A DNA stretch of 64,000 nt from Sphingomonas melonis (lineage in GTDB: Bacteria > Pseudomonadota > Alphaproteobacteria > Sphingomonadales > Sphingomonadaceae), in the NCBI RefSeq assembly GCF_013409985.1, contig NZ_JACCBY010000001.1:1302001-1366000 (forward strand), read 5' to 3'. Below, in pieces: positions 17,259-28,423 of the stretch (positions within the stretch are counted from its first letter, which is position 1; every line of letters begins with the position of its first letter). The position numbers and the translations under genes are program-made. The notes under the pieces were generated by a model. That model was not told the DNA's origin. It ran no database searches and saw only the letters and a program-made list of their open reading frames with translations.

Positions 17259-18407
17259 TCAGGCGTCCTTCACGACCAGCGGCAGGATCGCGTCGAGCAG
17301 GAGCGTGCCTGCCTCCGTCACGCGCAAGCGGCCGGGTTCCTGCGCGACCAGTCCCTGCGCTGCCAGCCGTTCCACCGCGGTCCAGTCGATCGGGGCGATA
17401 CCGCCCGCCAGCGCCGCGACATGCGTCAGGTCGACGCCCTCGCGCAGGCGCAGGCCCATCACCAGCGCCTCGCTGGCACGGTCGTGCGGCACGAGCGGGT
17501 CCTCGATCTGCAGGCCGTGGCCGTTGCGGGCGACGCCGGACAGCCAGTTCTCCGGCTTCTTGTGGCGCTGCGTCGCCAGCCCGCCGCGGCGGCCGTGCGC
17601 GCCGGGGCCGATGCCGGCATAATCGCGATAGCGCCAATAGGTGAGATTGTGGCGACTCTCCGCGCCGGGGCGGGCGTGGTTGGAGGTTTCATAAGCGGGG
17701 ATGCCGGCGGCATTGGTCAGCGCGCGCGTCGCCTCGAACAGGTCGGCGGCGGCATCGCCGTCGGGGATGGTGAGCCGGCCCCTGGCCGCCTCGGTGGCGA
17801 AGCGCGTGCCCGGTTCGATGGTCAGCTGGTAGAGCGAGAGGTGTTCGGTGCCGAACGACAGCGCGCGGGCGAGTTCCGCCTCCCACGCCGCCAGGCTCTG
17901 GTCGGGCAACGCGTAGATCAGGTCGAAGCTGACGCGGCCGAAATGCCGCTGGGCGGTGGCGAGCGCCGCCAGCCCCTCGTCGACGCCGTGCGCGCGATCG
18001 AGGAAGCGCAGCGCCGCGTCGTCGAGCGATTGCAGCCCGAGCGAGACGCGGTTGACGCCGGCCGCGGCGATATCGGCGAAGCGGGCCGCCTCGACCGAGG
18101 AGGGATTGGCCTCCAGCGTGATCTCGATATCGGCGGTCGGCCGCCAGTGGGTCTGTGCGGCGTCGAGGATCGCGGCGACGGTGGCGGGCGGCATCAGCGA
18201 CGGCGTGCCGCCGCCGAAGAAGATCGAGCCGAGCGTACGGCCGGGCAGCGCCCGCGCCTCATGGGCCAGATCGGCGAGCAGCGCGTCACGCCACGCGTCC
18301 TGATCGACCGTGTCGCGGACATGGCTGTTGAAGTCGCAATAGGGACATTTCGAGACGCAGAACGGCCAATGGACGTAGAGCGCGAGCGGCGTCTTGTCGG
18401 GAGTCAT
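17259..18407 (-). CDS. hemW: Radical SAM heme chaperone HemW (oxygen-independent coproporphyrinogen III oxidase family)
   Basis: This 382-residue protein has the radical SAM cluster motif Cys17-x3-Cys21-x2-Cys24 (FCVSKCPYCDF) followed by the SAM-binding FFGGGTPS. HemW proteins bind and deliver heme. They lack the N-terminal residues that give true HemN its decarboxylase activity, and this protein has that short N-terminus. ATG 18407 is preferred to the upstream in-frame start at 18446, which would overlap the divergent lipoprotein gene. In many proteobacteria hemW neighbours rdgB and rph, which lie about 1.5 kb further on here on the same strand, with a GNAT gene and the CAP-domain gene between. 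Confidence 0.92.
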   Translation of the reverse strand: MTPDKTPLALYVHWPFCVSKCPYCDFNSHVRDTVDQDAWRDALLADLAHEARALPGRTLGSIFFGGGTPSLMPPATVAAILDAAQTHWRPTADIEITLEANPSSVEAARFADIAAAGVNRVSLGLQSLDDAALRFLDRAHGVDEGLAALATAQRHFGRVSFDLIYALPDQSLAAWEAELARALSFGTEHLSLYQLTIEPGTRFATEAARGRLTIPDGDAAADLFEATRALTNAAGIPAYETSNHARPGAESRHNLTYWRYRDYAGIGPGAHGRRGGLATQRHKKPENWLSGVARNGHGLQIEDPLVPHDRASEALVMGLRLREGVDLTHVAALAGGIAPIDWTAVERLAAQGLVAQEPGRLRVTEAGTLLLDAILPLVVKDA

Positions 18408-18419
18408 GATGGTGCCGAT

Positions 18420-18989
18420 ATGGCGGGAATGACATGGAAACGCCACTCATGGCTTGCCGCCGCCCTCGTGTTCGTCGCCGGCTGTACGCAAGCGCCCGAG
18501 CGTGTCGTCGAGCCGCGGGCGAGCGTGGAGCCGGCGCCGCGCGGGTCGGTGCTGTTGCGCCAGGCGATGCTGGCCGGGCAGAACCGGGCGCGCGCCGACG
18601 TCGGCGTGGCGCCGTTGACGTGGAGCGAACCGCTCGCCGCATCGGCGCTGGCCTATGCGCAGACGATGGCGCGCACCGGACGGTTCGAACATGCGCCGCA
18701 GTCGCTCGGCATGGACCGGGAAGGTGAAAACCTGTGGACCGGCACGCGCGGCGCCTATCGGTTCGACGAGATGGTCGGCCATTGGGTGGCGGAGAAGAAG
18801 GATTTCGTGAACCTGCCGGTGCCGCAGTCGAGCAAGACCGGGCGCTGGGAGGATGTCGGCCATTACACCCAGATCGTCTGGCGCGGCACGACGCAGGTCG
18901 GCTGCGCGATCGCCAGCAACGCGAAGGATGATTTCGTGGTGTGCCGGTACGCGCCGCCGGGCAATGTGTGGGGCTCGGTGGCATATTGA
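18420..18989 (+). CDS. CAP (SCP/PR-1) domain lipoprotein
   Basis: This 189-residue protein has a lipobox VAGC (Cys22 from this start, Cys19 from the second ATG at 18429). A CAP superfamily domain follows. Diagnostic pieces are NRARADVGVAPLTWSEPLA, the His-containing HYTQIVWRGTTQVGCA and VCRYAPPGNVWG. Bacterial CAP proteins are extracytoplasmic and poorly understood; lipid or polysaccharide binding has been proposed for the family. It is divergent from hemW with only 12 nt between start codons. Confidence 0.88.
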   Translation: MAGMTWKRHSWLAAALVFVAGCTQAPERVVEPRASVEPAPRGSVLLRQAMLAGQNRARADVGVAPLTWSEPLAASALAYAQTMARTGRFEHAPQSLGMDREGENLWTGTRGAYRFDEMVGHWVAEKKDFVNLPVPQSSKTGRWEDVGHYTQIVWRGTTQVGCAIASNAKDDFVVCRYAPPGNVWGSVAY

Positions 18990-19074
18990 GGGCGGAACAC
19001 CCATTCCTCCCGCTTGCGGGCGGGGCCATGGCATATGGACGTTCGTGCGAGCCCGTCGTTGTCCACGCCCACCC

Positions 19075-19180
19075 CGTCACCCCGGACGTGTTCCGGGGTC
19101 CACTCTGCGGCGGGGAGTAAGGCTTGGGACGCTCCGTCCCCTTGCGGCCCGGTGGACCCCGGAACACGTCCGGGGTGACG
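19075..19180. repeat. Intergenic palindromic repeat, family A
   Basis: Arms CGTCACCCCGGACGTGTTCC and the matching complement enclose about 45 nt. Half copies of family C flank it at about 19006-19028 and 19232-19250, and the accessory motif (CGAGCCTCATCACCGCAGCC) lies at about 19200-19220. The repeat mosaic accounts for nearly all of the 264-nt gap between the convergent CAP and GNAT genes. Confidence 0.85.
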
Positions 19181-19253
19181 AATCTGATGAGAAGGCCGAT
19201 CGAGCCTCATCACCGCAGCCACAGGCGATAGCGCTCTCCCTTGCGGGGAGGGA

Positions 19254-19880
19254 TCAGGGGATCGTCGCCGTCGTGTAGGGTGCGTACACCCGCCAGCCGA
19301 GCGTGGCATAGAGCGCGGCGCCCATCGCGGTCGCGGTCAGCACCTGGCGCGACGCTGGCGCGCACGTCTCGCCCAGCGCCATCATCAGCGCTCGTCCCAG
19401 CCCGCGGCGGCGGTGCGGTTCCTCGACGACGATGCGGTCGTAGACGAAGACGCCGTCCAGTTCCGCCGCATAGCCGCTCGCCGCAAGGCCGCCGTCGGGC
19501 GCGGCGATCGTCACCTGCGTGACGCCGCCGTCGCGCGCGGTCGCCAGCCGATAGCCCGGCGGCACCACCGGCGGAGCGCGGACGGGGCGGTCCGGCACCA
19601 TCATGCAATTGGCGTCGGTGATCGTCCAACGCGGCGGCAGCAGCGCGCCGAAGCTGTCGGCATCGGCGCAGAGCTTCACGAAGATGCCGGGCTCGGCGAT
19701 CGTCGCGAGCAAGGCGGTGAGGCCGGGGCCGGCCGCCGCGAAGACGTGGCGGCGGCGTTCGACCTCGCCGCCGGTGTCGACGCGCCAGCCGCCGTGGTCG
19801 GCGACCGGCGCCGGCAGCCCGCGCGACAGCGAGCGGGCGGCGAGCCAGCCCCGGACGAGGACCGGATCGACGCCCGTCAT
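19254..19880 (-). CDS. GNAT family N-acetyltransferase
   Basis: This 208-residue protein has a C-terminal GNAT domain. The acetyl-CoA-binding motif A is seen at IVVEEPHRRRGLGRALMMAL and the motif B region at YATLGWRVYAPY. The first 90 residues form a separate, family-specific N-terminal region. The acceptor is unknown. It ends just before a repeat and begins 3 bp from the stop of rdgB, so rph, rdgB and this gene are probably co-transcribed on the minus strand. Confidence 0.8.
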   Translation of the reverse strand: MTGVDPVLVRGWLAARSLSRGLPAPVADHGGWRVDTGGEVERRRHVFAAAGPGLTALLATIAEPGIFVKLCADADSFGALLPPRWTITDANCMMVPDRPVRAPPVVPPGYRLATARDGGVTQVTIAAPDGGLAASGYAAELDGVFVYDRIVVEEPHRRRGLGRALMMALGETCAPASRQVLTATAMGAALYATLGWRVYAPYTTATIP

Positions 19881-19883
19881 GGC

Positions 19884-20506
19884 TCAGAGCACCGCGGCAA
19901 CCAATTGGCGGAAGGCATCGGCGCGGTGGCTGATCGCGTGCTTGGCGGCGGCGTCCATCTCGCCGAACGTCTCGGTGCCGCCGTCGGGCAGGAACATCGC
20001 ATCATAGCCGAAGCCGTTGCCGCCGCGCGGCGGCCAGACCAGCGTGCCGTCCACCCGTCCCTCGAACCATTCGACATGGCCGTCCGGCCAGGCGAGCGCG
20101 AGCGCGCAGACGAAATGCGCGCTGCGCGGCATGTCCGGTTCCTCGTGCAGCCGGTCCTCGACCAGTCGCATCGCGAGGTCGAAGTCTTTCGATTCGCCTG
20201 CCCAGCGTGCCGAGAAGATGCCGGGGTCGCCGCCCAGCGCATCGACGCACAGGCCGCTGTCGTCGGCGAGCGCGGGCAGGCCGGACAGGTCCGCCGCCTG
20301 CAACGCCTTCAGCTCGGCGTTGGCGACGAAGGTGGTGCCGGTCTCCTCGGGCTCGGGCAGGTCGAGTTCGCCCGCCGAGACGGGCTCGATGCCGTAGGGC
20401 CCGAGCAGCTCGGCGATCTCGCGGACCTTGCCGGCATTGTGGCTGGCGATGACCAGCCGGCCGGGCGCGAGCTTGCGGATCGCCTGCGGGGTTTCGCCTT
20501 CGCCGC

Positions 20507-20510
<4 letters not shown>
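19884..20510 (-). CDS. rdgB: Non-canonical purine NTP pyrophosphatase (RdgB/HAM1)
   Basis: This 208-residue enzyme hydrolyses dITP, ITP and XTP to the monophosphates, keeping deaminated purines out of DNA. Family motifs are [10 protein letters not shown] at the N-terminus, [11 protein letters not shown] with the catalytic Asp, and [12 protein letters not shown] with SHRADAF at the C-terminus. It overlaps rph by 4 bp (20507-20510), the standard rph-rdgB arrangement of alphaproteobacteria. Confidence 0.95.
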
Positions 20511-21220
<710 letters not shown>

Positions 21221-21301
21221 TCAACTCTCCTCAAGGTTCGATGGCGCAGCCCTAGACGGCACCGCAGGCACACGCCAGTGGTGAGCAGAGGGGAGACAGA
21301 C

Positions 21302-21820
21302 ATGCGCAAGGAGATCGTGGGTGTGATGCTGGCCGCCGTCGGCTTGGCGGGGTGCGTGGTGGTCGATGCGTCGCGCGACGGCGGCAAGCCGGTCGCGGCG
21401 GAGAGCGAGACGATCCGCTACGAGACCGGGGCGTGCTTCGGCGCCTGCCCGGTCTATACGGTGACGATCGCGCCCGACGGCAAGGGCACGTTCGAGGGGC
21501 AGCGGTTCACCGCCGTGACCGGCACGCGCAGCTTCCAGGCGTCGCCCGAAGCCTATCATCTGTTCGCGGCCAAGCTGGCGCCGTATCGGCCGCAGGGCGA
21601 GCGGCAGCTGCGGGCGGGCCAGCCCGGCTGCGCCCGCCTGGCGACCGACCAGCCGTCGGTCGACGTGCGCTGGACGGGCAGTGGCGCGGCGCCGTCGCAC
21701 CTCAACGCCTATTTCGGCTGCGACATGGAGCAGAATGCCGCGATGTTCCGCGCCTTGGCCGATGCGCCGCGGGCGCTGCCGATCGGTGGCTTTATCGGCG
21801 GCGGCGCGCGTCCTACATAA
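21302..21820 (+). CDS. DUF6438 domain lipoprotein
   Basis: This 172-residue protein has a lipoprotein signal (VGLAGC, lipid-modified Cys18). A compact domain follows whose hallmark is YETGACFGACPVYTVTIAPD with two Cys, matching the DUF6438 family. Two further Cys (QPGCARL and YFGCDME) may form disulfides with them in the periplasm. Its function is unknown. The gene ends 5 bp before hrcA, so it may be read into the hrcA-grpE transcript. Confidence 0.8.
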   Translation: MRKEIVGVMLAAVGLAGCVVVDASRDGGKPVAAESETIRYETGACFGACPVYTVTIAPDGKGTFEGQRFTAVTGTRSFQASPEAYHLFAAKLAPYRPQGERQLRAGQPGCARLATDQPSVDVRWTGSGAAPSHLNAYFGCDMEQNAAMFRALADAPRALPIGGFIGGGARPT

Positions 21821-21825
21821 GGATC

Positions 21826-22866
21826 ATGGCACCACCGGTCACCGAGCTCACCGATCGCGCCCGCGACATCTTCCGCGCCGTCGTCGACGGCTATGTCGAA
21901 AGCGGCATGCCGGTGGGGTCGAAGACGATCGCGGTCGCGTCGGGGATCAACCTGTCGCCGGCGTCGATCCGCGGCGTGATGCAGGAGCTGGAGGAACTGG
22001 GGCTGCTCGCCAGCCCGCACACCAGCGCCGGCCGCATCCCGACCGAGCGTGGGCTGCGGTTGTTCGTCGACGGCATGATGCAGGCGCTCGAGCCTTCGGC
22101 CGAGGAACGCGCCGCGATCGAGGCGCGGGCGGGACACCGCGGGCCGGTAGAGGAGGCGCTGGCGGCGACCACGGCGGCACTGTCCGGCCTGTCCGCCTGC
22201 GCGGGGCTGGTGATGGTGCCCAAGCGCGAACTGGCACTGCGCTCGATCGGGTTCGTCGCGCTGTCGCCCGATCAGGCGATGGCGGTGCTGGTCAGCGAGG
22301 ACGGCTCGGTCGAGAACCGGGTGATCCAATTGCCCGCCGGGATGACCCCCTCGGCGCTGGTCGAGGCGGGCAATTACATGACCGCGACCCTGTCCGGCCT
22401 GACGCTCGCCGAGGCGCGGGCGCGGGTCGGGCGGCAGATGGCCGAGGGCGAGGCGGCGCTCGACGGCGCGGCGCGGACGCTGGTCGAGGCGGGGCTCGCG
22501 GTATGGAGCGAGGATGGCGCGCGGCGGCCGGTGCTGATCGTGCGCGGGCAGGGGCGGCTGATCGACGCCGCCGCTGCCGCCGATCTCGACCGGGTGCGCG
22601 ACCTGCTCGACGATCTCGAGGGCAAGCAGGAGATCGCGCAATTGCTCGACAGCGCCAGCGCCGGCGATGCGACCCGGATCTTCATCGGCGCGGAGAACAA
22701 ATTGTTCGCGCTGTCGGGGTCGTCGGTGATCGCGCGGCCGTTCCGCGGCCCCGGCGGCCGGGTGGTCGGCGTGGTCGGGGTGATCGGGCCGACGCGGTTG
22801 AACTATGCGCGCGTCGTGCCCATGGTGGATTTCACGGCGGCAACGCTCGCCCGTTTGATGGGCTGA
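21826..22866 (+). CDS. hrcA: Heat-inducible transcription repressor HrcA
   Basis: This 346-residue repressor of heat-shock operons binds CIRCE elements. The N-terminal winged helix is seen as ELTDRARDIFRAVVDGYVES, then ASIRGVMQELEELGLL and TSAGRIPTERGLRLFVD. The C-terminal effector domain contains IGPTRLNYARVVPMVDF. No TTAGCACTC-N9-GAGTGCTAA element was noticed in this window, so its targets, probably groESL, lie elsewhere. grpE follows after 16 bp. Confidence 0.95.
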   Translation: MAPPVTELTDRARDIFRAVVDGYVESGMPVGSKTIAVASGINLSPASIRGVMQELEELGLLASPHTSAGRIPTERGLRLFVDGMMQALEPSAEERAAIEARAGHRGPVEEALAATTAALSGLSACAGLVMVPKRELALRSIGFVALSPDQAMAVLVSEDGSVENRVIQLPAGMTPSALVEAGNYMTATLSGLTLAEARARVGRQMAEGEAALDGAARTLVEAGLAVWSEDGARRPVLIVRGQGRLIDAAAAADLDRVRDLLDDLEGKQEIAQLLDSASAGDATRIFIGAENKLFALSGSSVIARPFRGPGGRVVGVVGVIGPTRLNYARVVPMVDFTAATLARLMG

Positions 22867-22882
22867 CACTACAGGGACCTAC

Positions 22883-23449
22883 ATGACCGAAGAGACGATG
22901 ACGAACCCCACGACCGATGCCGAGGCGCTGCGCCAGGAGACGGCCGAGGCCGCGCCCGAGGTCGCGGAGCACGATCGCTCGGCGGAGCGGATCGCCGAAT
23001 TGGAGAACCAGCTCGCCGATGCGAAGCAGCAGACGCTGTATGCGCAGGCCGAGATCCAGAACGTGCGTCGCCGCACCGAGAAGGAAGTGGCCGATGCGCG
23101 CAATTATGCGACGACCTCGTTCGCGCGCGACATCCTGTCGGTCGCCGACAATCTGGCGCGCGGCCTGTCGGCGATCCCCGCCGACCTGCGCAGCGACGAG
23201 CGGCTGAAGGGCCTGGTCACCGGGCTGGAAGCGACGGCGCGCGAGCTGGAAAGCGTCTTCACCCGCAACGGCATCACCAAGGTCGAGGCGATGGGCGCGA
23301 TGCTCGACCCCAACAAGCATCAGGCGATGATGGAAGTGCCCAGCGACGCCGAGCCCGGCACCATCGTGCAGGAGATGCAGGCGGGCTATATGCTCAAGGA
23401 TCGCCTGCTGCGCCCGGCGCTGGTCGGCGTGGCGAAGAAGCCGGATTGA
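22883..23449 (+). CDS. grpE: Nucleotide exchange factor GrpE
   Basis: This 188-residue dimeric cochaperone releases ADP from DnaK. A long N-terminal coiled coil runs over residues 30-85 (ELENQLADAKQQTLYAQAEI and beyond). The C-terminal beta domain carries the family signature MLDPNKHQAMMEVP, then IVQEMQAGYMLKDRLLRPALV. It sits downstream of hrcA, while its partner dnaK-dnaJ lies 3 kb further on, separated by brnTA, thrC and two small genes. Confidence 0.95.
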   Translation: MTEETMTNPTTDAEALRQETAEAAPEVAEHDRSAERIAELENQLADAKQQTLYAQAEIQNVRRRTEKEVADARNYATTSFARDILSVADNLARGLSAIPADLRSDERLKGLVTGLEATARELESVFTRNGITKVEAMGAMLDPNKHQAMMEVPSDAEPGTIVQEMQAGYMLKDRLLRPALVGVAKKPD

Positions 23450-23467
23450 GGTGGATGGCGGCGCGGG

Positions 23468-23722
23468 TCAGACCTGCGCCGCCTTCAACGCCGCGTTGAT
23501 CCGCGCCTGCCAGCCCGGGCCAGTGGCGCGGAACTTGTCGATGACGTCGGGATCGAGGCGAAGCGTCACCTGCTTCTTGGTCGGTGCCGCCTGTGCGCCA
23601 CGGCGGCGCAGGCGTTCGCGCCGTTCCGCCAGCGCCTGCTGCAGCGCCTCTTCGGTGACGTCGAAATCCTCCGGATCATCAGGATCTGCCGGAATGGCGA
23701 TGATATCCGCGAGCTTCTGCAT
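23468..23722 (-). CDS. brnA: BrnA-type antitoxin
   Basis: This 84-residue protein ends in a ribbon-helix-helix DNA-binding domain (TKKQVTLRLDPDVIDKFRA, then GWQARINAALKAA), the pattern of BrnA. The acidic N-terminal half should bind the BrnT toxin. TAAGGA lies about 10 nt before the ATG at 23722. Its 5' end overlaps brnT by 44 bp, a long overlap that would couple translation of the two. Confidence 0.85.
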   Translation of the reverse strand: MQKLADIIAIPADPDDPEDFDVTEEALQQALAERRERLRRRGAQAAPTKKQVTLRLDPDVIDKFRATGPGWQARINAALKAAQV

Positions 23723-23960
23723 CGTTGCTTTTCCTTACCGATATGAACCGGGTCGTCTGGTCGCGTTCGACATACACTGCCGTCCATAGACGGTCGCCGA
23801 CCATACCAACCGCTTTCCAACGCTCTTCGCCGTCTTCCGGCCGCGCCGACGGGATCAGCAGCACATTGTCGTCAGCGAAGATCCGTTCGCCAAAGGCCAG
23901 CGGCACGCCATGTTTGGCGCGGTTGATCACGTCCTTCGCCGGATCGAAGGTGATCTCCAT
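23679..23960 (-). CDS. brnT: BrnT family toxin
   Basis: This 93-residue protein carries the BrnT (DUF497) pattern: ITFDPAKDVINRAKHGVPL at the start, then the central RPEDGEERWKAVGMV and the RFISVRKSNDAEARGY core. BrnT is a RelE-fold ribonuclease that inhibits translation, and BrnA neutralises it and represses the promoter. The start at 23960 is the natural family start. It lies only 5 nt downstream of a good -10 box, which suggests a leaderless mRNA. Confidence 0.88.
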   Translation of the reverse strand: MEITFDPAKDVINRAKHGVPLAFGERIFADDNVLLIPSARPEDGEERWKAVGMVGDRLWTAVYVERDQTTRFISVRKSNDAEARGYHRHSGRS

Positions 23961-23994
23961 GGCTAATTGTAGCTACGATCCGCCTTTCATTCAA
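23961..23994 (-). promoter_or_regulatory. brnTA promoter, apparently leaderless
   Basis: On the minus strand, -35 TTGAAT (23994-23989) is separated by exactly 17 nt from -10 TACAAT (23971-23966). Only TAGCC separates the -10 from the brnT ATG, so transcription should begin at or within a base or two of the ATG. No Shine-Dalgarno is present, which agrees with this. Confidence 0.6.
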
Positions 23995-24032
23995 GTGGAC
24001 GCTATGCCACTGGCAAGGCTAGTATCGTTGCC

Positions 24033-25259
24033 ATGAACCCCAATCTCACCGCCGATCGCCCGTCCTTCGTCACGCATCTCGAATGCTCGCTGACCGGCGA
24101 GCGGTACGAGGCGGACCGGTTGCACGGCCTGTCGCGCGCCGGGCGGCCGTTGCTGGTGCGCTACGACCTCGCCGCGGTGCAGGCGACCCTGTCCCGCGAC
24201 ACGCTGGCGGCGCGGCCGACCGACATGTGGCGGTGGCGCGAGCTGCTGCCGGTGCGGCGCACCGAGGATGTCGTCAGCCTCGGCGAGATCGAGACGCCGC
24301 TGATCCCGATCCCGAAGAGCGCGGGCAGCGCCAACGTCTGGGTCAAGGACGAAGGGCGCCTGCCGACCGGCAGCTTCAAGGCGCGCGGGCTGGTGATGGC
24401 GGTGGCGATGGCCAAGGAACTGGGTGTCACCCGCATCGCGATGCCGACCAACGGCAATGCCGGCGCGGCGCTGGCGGCCTATGCGACGCGGGTGGGGATC
24501 GAGACGATCGTCTTCTGCCCGGAGGACACGCCCGAGGTGAACGTCCGCGAGATCGCGATGCAGGGCGCGCGGGTGTGGCGGGTCAATGGCCTGATCGACG
24601 ATTGCGGTGCGATCGTCGGCAAGGGCGCCGCCGAGGGGCGCTGGTTCGACTTCTCGACGCTCAAGGAGCCCTATCGGATCGAGGGCAAGAAGACGATGGG
24701 GCTGGAGCTCGCCGCGCAATTCGGCTGGGCGCTGCCCGATGCGATCTTCTACCCGACCGGCGGCGGCACCGGCCTGATCGGCATGTGGAAGGCGTTCGAC
24801 GAGCTGGAGGCGCTCGGCTGGATCGGGTCGAAGCGACCGCGCATGTATGCGGTGCAGGCGTCGGGATGCGCGCCGATCGTCCGCGCTTTCGAGGAGGGCG
24901 TCGAACATGCCGAGCGCTGGGAGGATGCGCATACCGTCGCCGCAGGCATCCGCGTGCCCAAGGCGGTCGGCGATTTCCTGATCCTGCGCGCGGTGCGCGC
25001 GAGCGGCGGCAAGGCGCTGGGGGTCGGCGATCCCGCGATCCTCAAGGCGGTGGACGAGGCGGCGCGCAAGGACGGGCTGTTGCTGTGTCCCGAGGGCGGC
25101 GCGACGCTGGCCGCCTATCGCGAGGCGCTGCGCACCGGCGAGGTCGACGAGGATGAGCGGGTGGTGCTGTTCAACTGCGCGACCGGGCTGAAATATCCGA
25201 TGCCGGAAGCGCCACGGACGCTCGACCGGCACGGCCCGATCGATTTCGACGCGCTGTAG
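24033..25259 (+). CDS. thrC: Threonine synthase
   Basis: This 408-residue, PLP-dependent enzyme converts O-phosphohomoserine to threonine. The PLP lysine is in LPTGSFKARGL, the phosphate-binding loop is PTNGNAGAALAAYA, and the glycine-rich YPTGGGTGLIGMW follows. The N-terminal stretch FVTHLECSLTGERYEADRLHG resembles the zinc-ribbon-like start of plant-type threonine synthases. It starts 72 bp from the divergent brnT gene. No other threonine pathway gene is nearby. Confidence 0.92.
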   Translation: MNPNLTADRPSFVTHLECSLTGERYEADRLHGLSRAGRPLLVRYDLAAVQATLSRDTLAARPTDMWRWRELLPVRRTEDVVSLGEIETPLIPIPKSAGSANVWVKDEGRLPTGSFKARGLVMAVAMAKELGVTRIAMPTNGNAGAALAAYATRVGIETIVFCPEDTPEVNVREIAMQGARVWRVNGLIDDCGAIVGKGAAEGRWFDFSTLKEPYRIEGKKTMGLELAAQFGWALPDAIFYPTGGGTGLIGMWKAFDELEALGWIGSKRPRMYAVQASGCAPIVRAFEEGVEHAERWEDAHTVAAGIRVPKAVGDFLILRAVRASGGKALGVGDPAILKAVDEAARKDGLLLCPEGGATLAAYREALRTGEVDEDERVVLFNCATGLKYPMPEAPRTLDRHGPIDFDAL

Positions 25260-25268
25260 AGCGGGCGC

Positions 25269-25730
25269 TTAGCCGAACGGCAGCAGCGTCTCATATTGCG
25301 CGAGGCTCGGGGCACCGGGCACGCGCGCGCCGTGGCGGAGCAGGAAGGCGTGGCGGACGATCTCGCCCTGCTGCTCGATGCCGTAGCGGTGGAGCGGCTG
25401 GCCGGGCTTGATGGCGTAATCGTAGCGGCACCACGGATGGCGTGCGAGCGGCAGGAAGATGCCACGCTGGTGCTGCCAGATGTGCACCATCTCGTGGATG
25501 AACAATCCCTGGTCGGTGAGCGCGGCAACGGCGAAATCGTCGCGCCAGCTCTGCCCCTTCGGGTGGAAGTGGATGCAGCCGCGCGGCGCCATCACCGTGT
25601 CGCGCGGCTGGAAGAAGGCCCATTTGCTGCGTGACAGGCGGACCGCTTCATAGTCGATCGTGTCGCGGAAGACCGACGCCGCGAGCGCGCGTTCGCCTTC
25701 GGTGAGGGGACGGGTGGTTGCGGACGTCAT
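25269..25730 (-). CDS. Putative zincin-like protein with HEMVH motif
   Basis: This 153-residue cytoplasmic protein contains FIHEMVHIWQHQRG, an HExxH metal-binding motif with the context of small zincin folds. Related sphingomonad proteins have been labelled 'vgr-related', a name with no functional basis visible here. ATG 25730 is used because the longer in-frame version would start inside the adjacent family B repeat. No signal peptide is seen. Peptidase activity is possible but unproven. It converges on thrC, with 9 bp between the stops. Confidence 0.65.
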   Translation of the reverse strand: MTSATTRPLTEGERALAASVFRDTIDYEAVRLSRSKWAFFQPRDTVMAPRGCIHFHPKGQSWRDDFAVAALTDQGLFIHEMVHIWQHQRGIFLPLARHPWCRYDYAIKPGQPLHRYGIEQQGEIVRHAFLLRHGARVPGAPSLAQYETLLPFG

Positions 25731-25744
25731 CCTGTCCTCCCCTC

Positions 25745-25848
25745 CGTCATCCCGCCGAACGCCGTGACCCAAGGATGCGATGGCCGTGCGGTCGTTCGCG
25801 TCATCGGCCACATCGACACCATGGGGCCGGGCATTCGCCGGGATGACG
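25745..25848. repeat. Intergenic palindromic repeat, family B
   Basis: The left arm begins CGTCATCCCGCCGAACGCCG and the right arm ends ATTCGCCGGGATGACG, enclosing a centre with CCATGGGG. It lies 14 bp upstream of the HEMVH protein gene and 24 bp downstream of the copper chaperone gene, so it sits between two co-directional minus-strand genes. Confidence 0.75.
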
Positions 25849-25872
25849 CTGTCGGGGCGTGGTCAGCCCTCA

Positions 25873-26322
25873 TCAGAAATCCGGAGCCGGCGCCGCCGCG
25901 CCGACGGTCGTCGCGCCGACGTACAGCCGGCCGCCGTTGGCGAAGTTGAGCGTCAGATTGTAGATCTTGCCCGCCTTCGCCTTCGGGTTGATGTCGAACA
26001 GCATGACGTGGCGGCCGCCGGGGGTGAAGGCGACCTTGGTCTTGGCCGGCACCGGAACGCTGGCGAGCGGCTTCATCGCCGTCATGCCGCCCTGGCCGGT
26101 CATGCTCTCGTGCATTTCGGCGCGGATCGCGATGTCGGCGGTCACGTCGATCAGCGTCGCATCGGAGCGGCCGCCGTGGAGGGTGAAATAAGCGGCGCCC
26201 GGCCGGCCCGGCACCGCCGGCAGGCGAATCCACGCATCGTCCACCTCCACCCGGTTGGGGCCGCCGCAGCCGCCCAGCGCGGCGGCGAGCACCAGCACCA
26301 GTCCCACTCCTGTCCGACGCAT
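25873..26322 (-). CDS. Copper chaperone PCu(A)C family lipoprotein
   Basis: This 149-residue periplasmic protein has lipobox LGGC. The PCu(A)C copper site is visible as H-M ligands in EMHESMTGQGGMTAM and GGRHVMLFD, matching the H(M)x10Mx21HxM pattern. These chaperones deliver Cu(I) to the CuA centre of cytochrome oxidase. ATG 26322 gives a normal signal peptide (MRRTGVGLVLVLAAALGGC). It is divergent from dnaK. Confidence 0.88.
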   Translation of the reverse strand: MRRTGVGLVLVLAAALGGCGGPNRVEVDDAWIRLPAVPGRPGAAYFTLHGGRSDATLIDVTADIAIRAEMHESMTGQGGMTAMKPLASVPVPAKTKVAFTPGGRHVMLFDINPKAKAGKIYNLTLNFANGGRLYVGATTVGAAAPAPDF

Positions 26323-26381
26323 CGTCGCTCCTCTTCCCGCAACCGCGATCATTCCCTTCGCAGCCCTATGGTCGCGACCGT

Positions 26382-26409
26382 CTTGCGGCAAGCGGAACCC
26401 CACCTATAT
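26382..26409 (+). promoter_or_regulatory. RpoH (sigma-32)-type heat-shock promoter of dnaK
   Basis: CTTG at 26382-26385, a 17-nt spacer, then CCTATAT at 26403-26409 matches the alphaproteobacterial sigma-32 pattern CTTG-N17-CYTATNT at every fixed base. The expected start near 26417 leaves an 85-nt leader before the dnaK ATG at 26503. Confidence 0.7.
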
Positions 26410-26502
26410 CGCCGCCATACCTTGGAGCCTTCGCTGCCATAACGGGGCAAAGGTTCCATGGATTTGCATTGATTTCGTATGTGAGGGGCTCAGTAAGCAC
26501 AC

Positions 26503-28407
<1,905 letters not shown>

Positions 28408-28423
28408 CATCCATGATCTCCAC

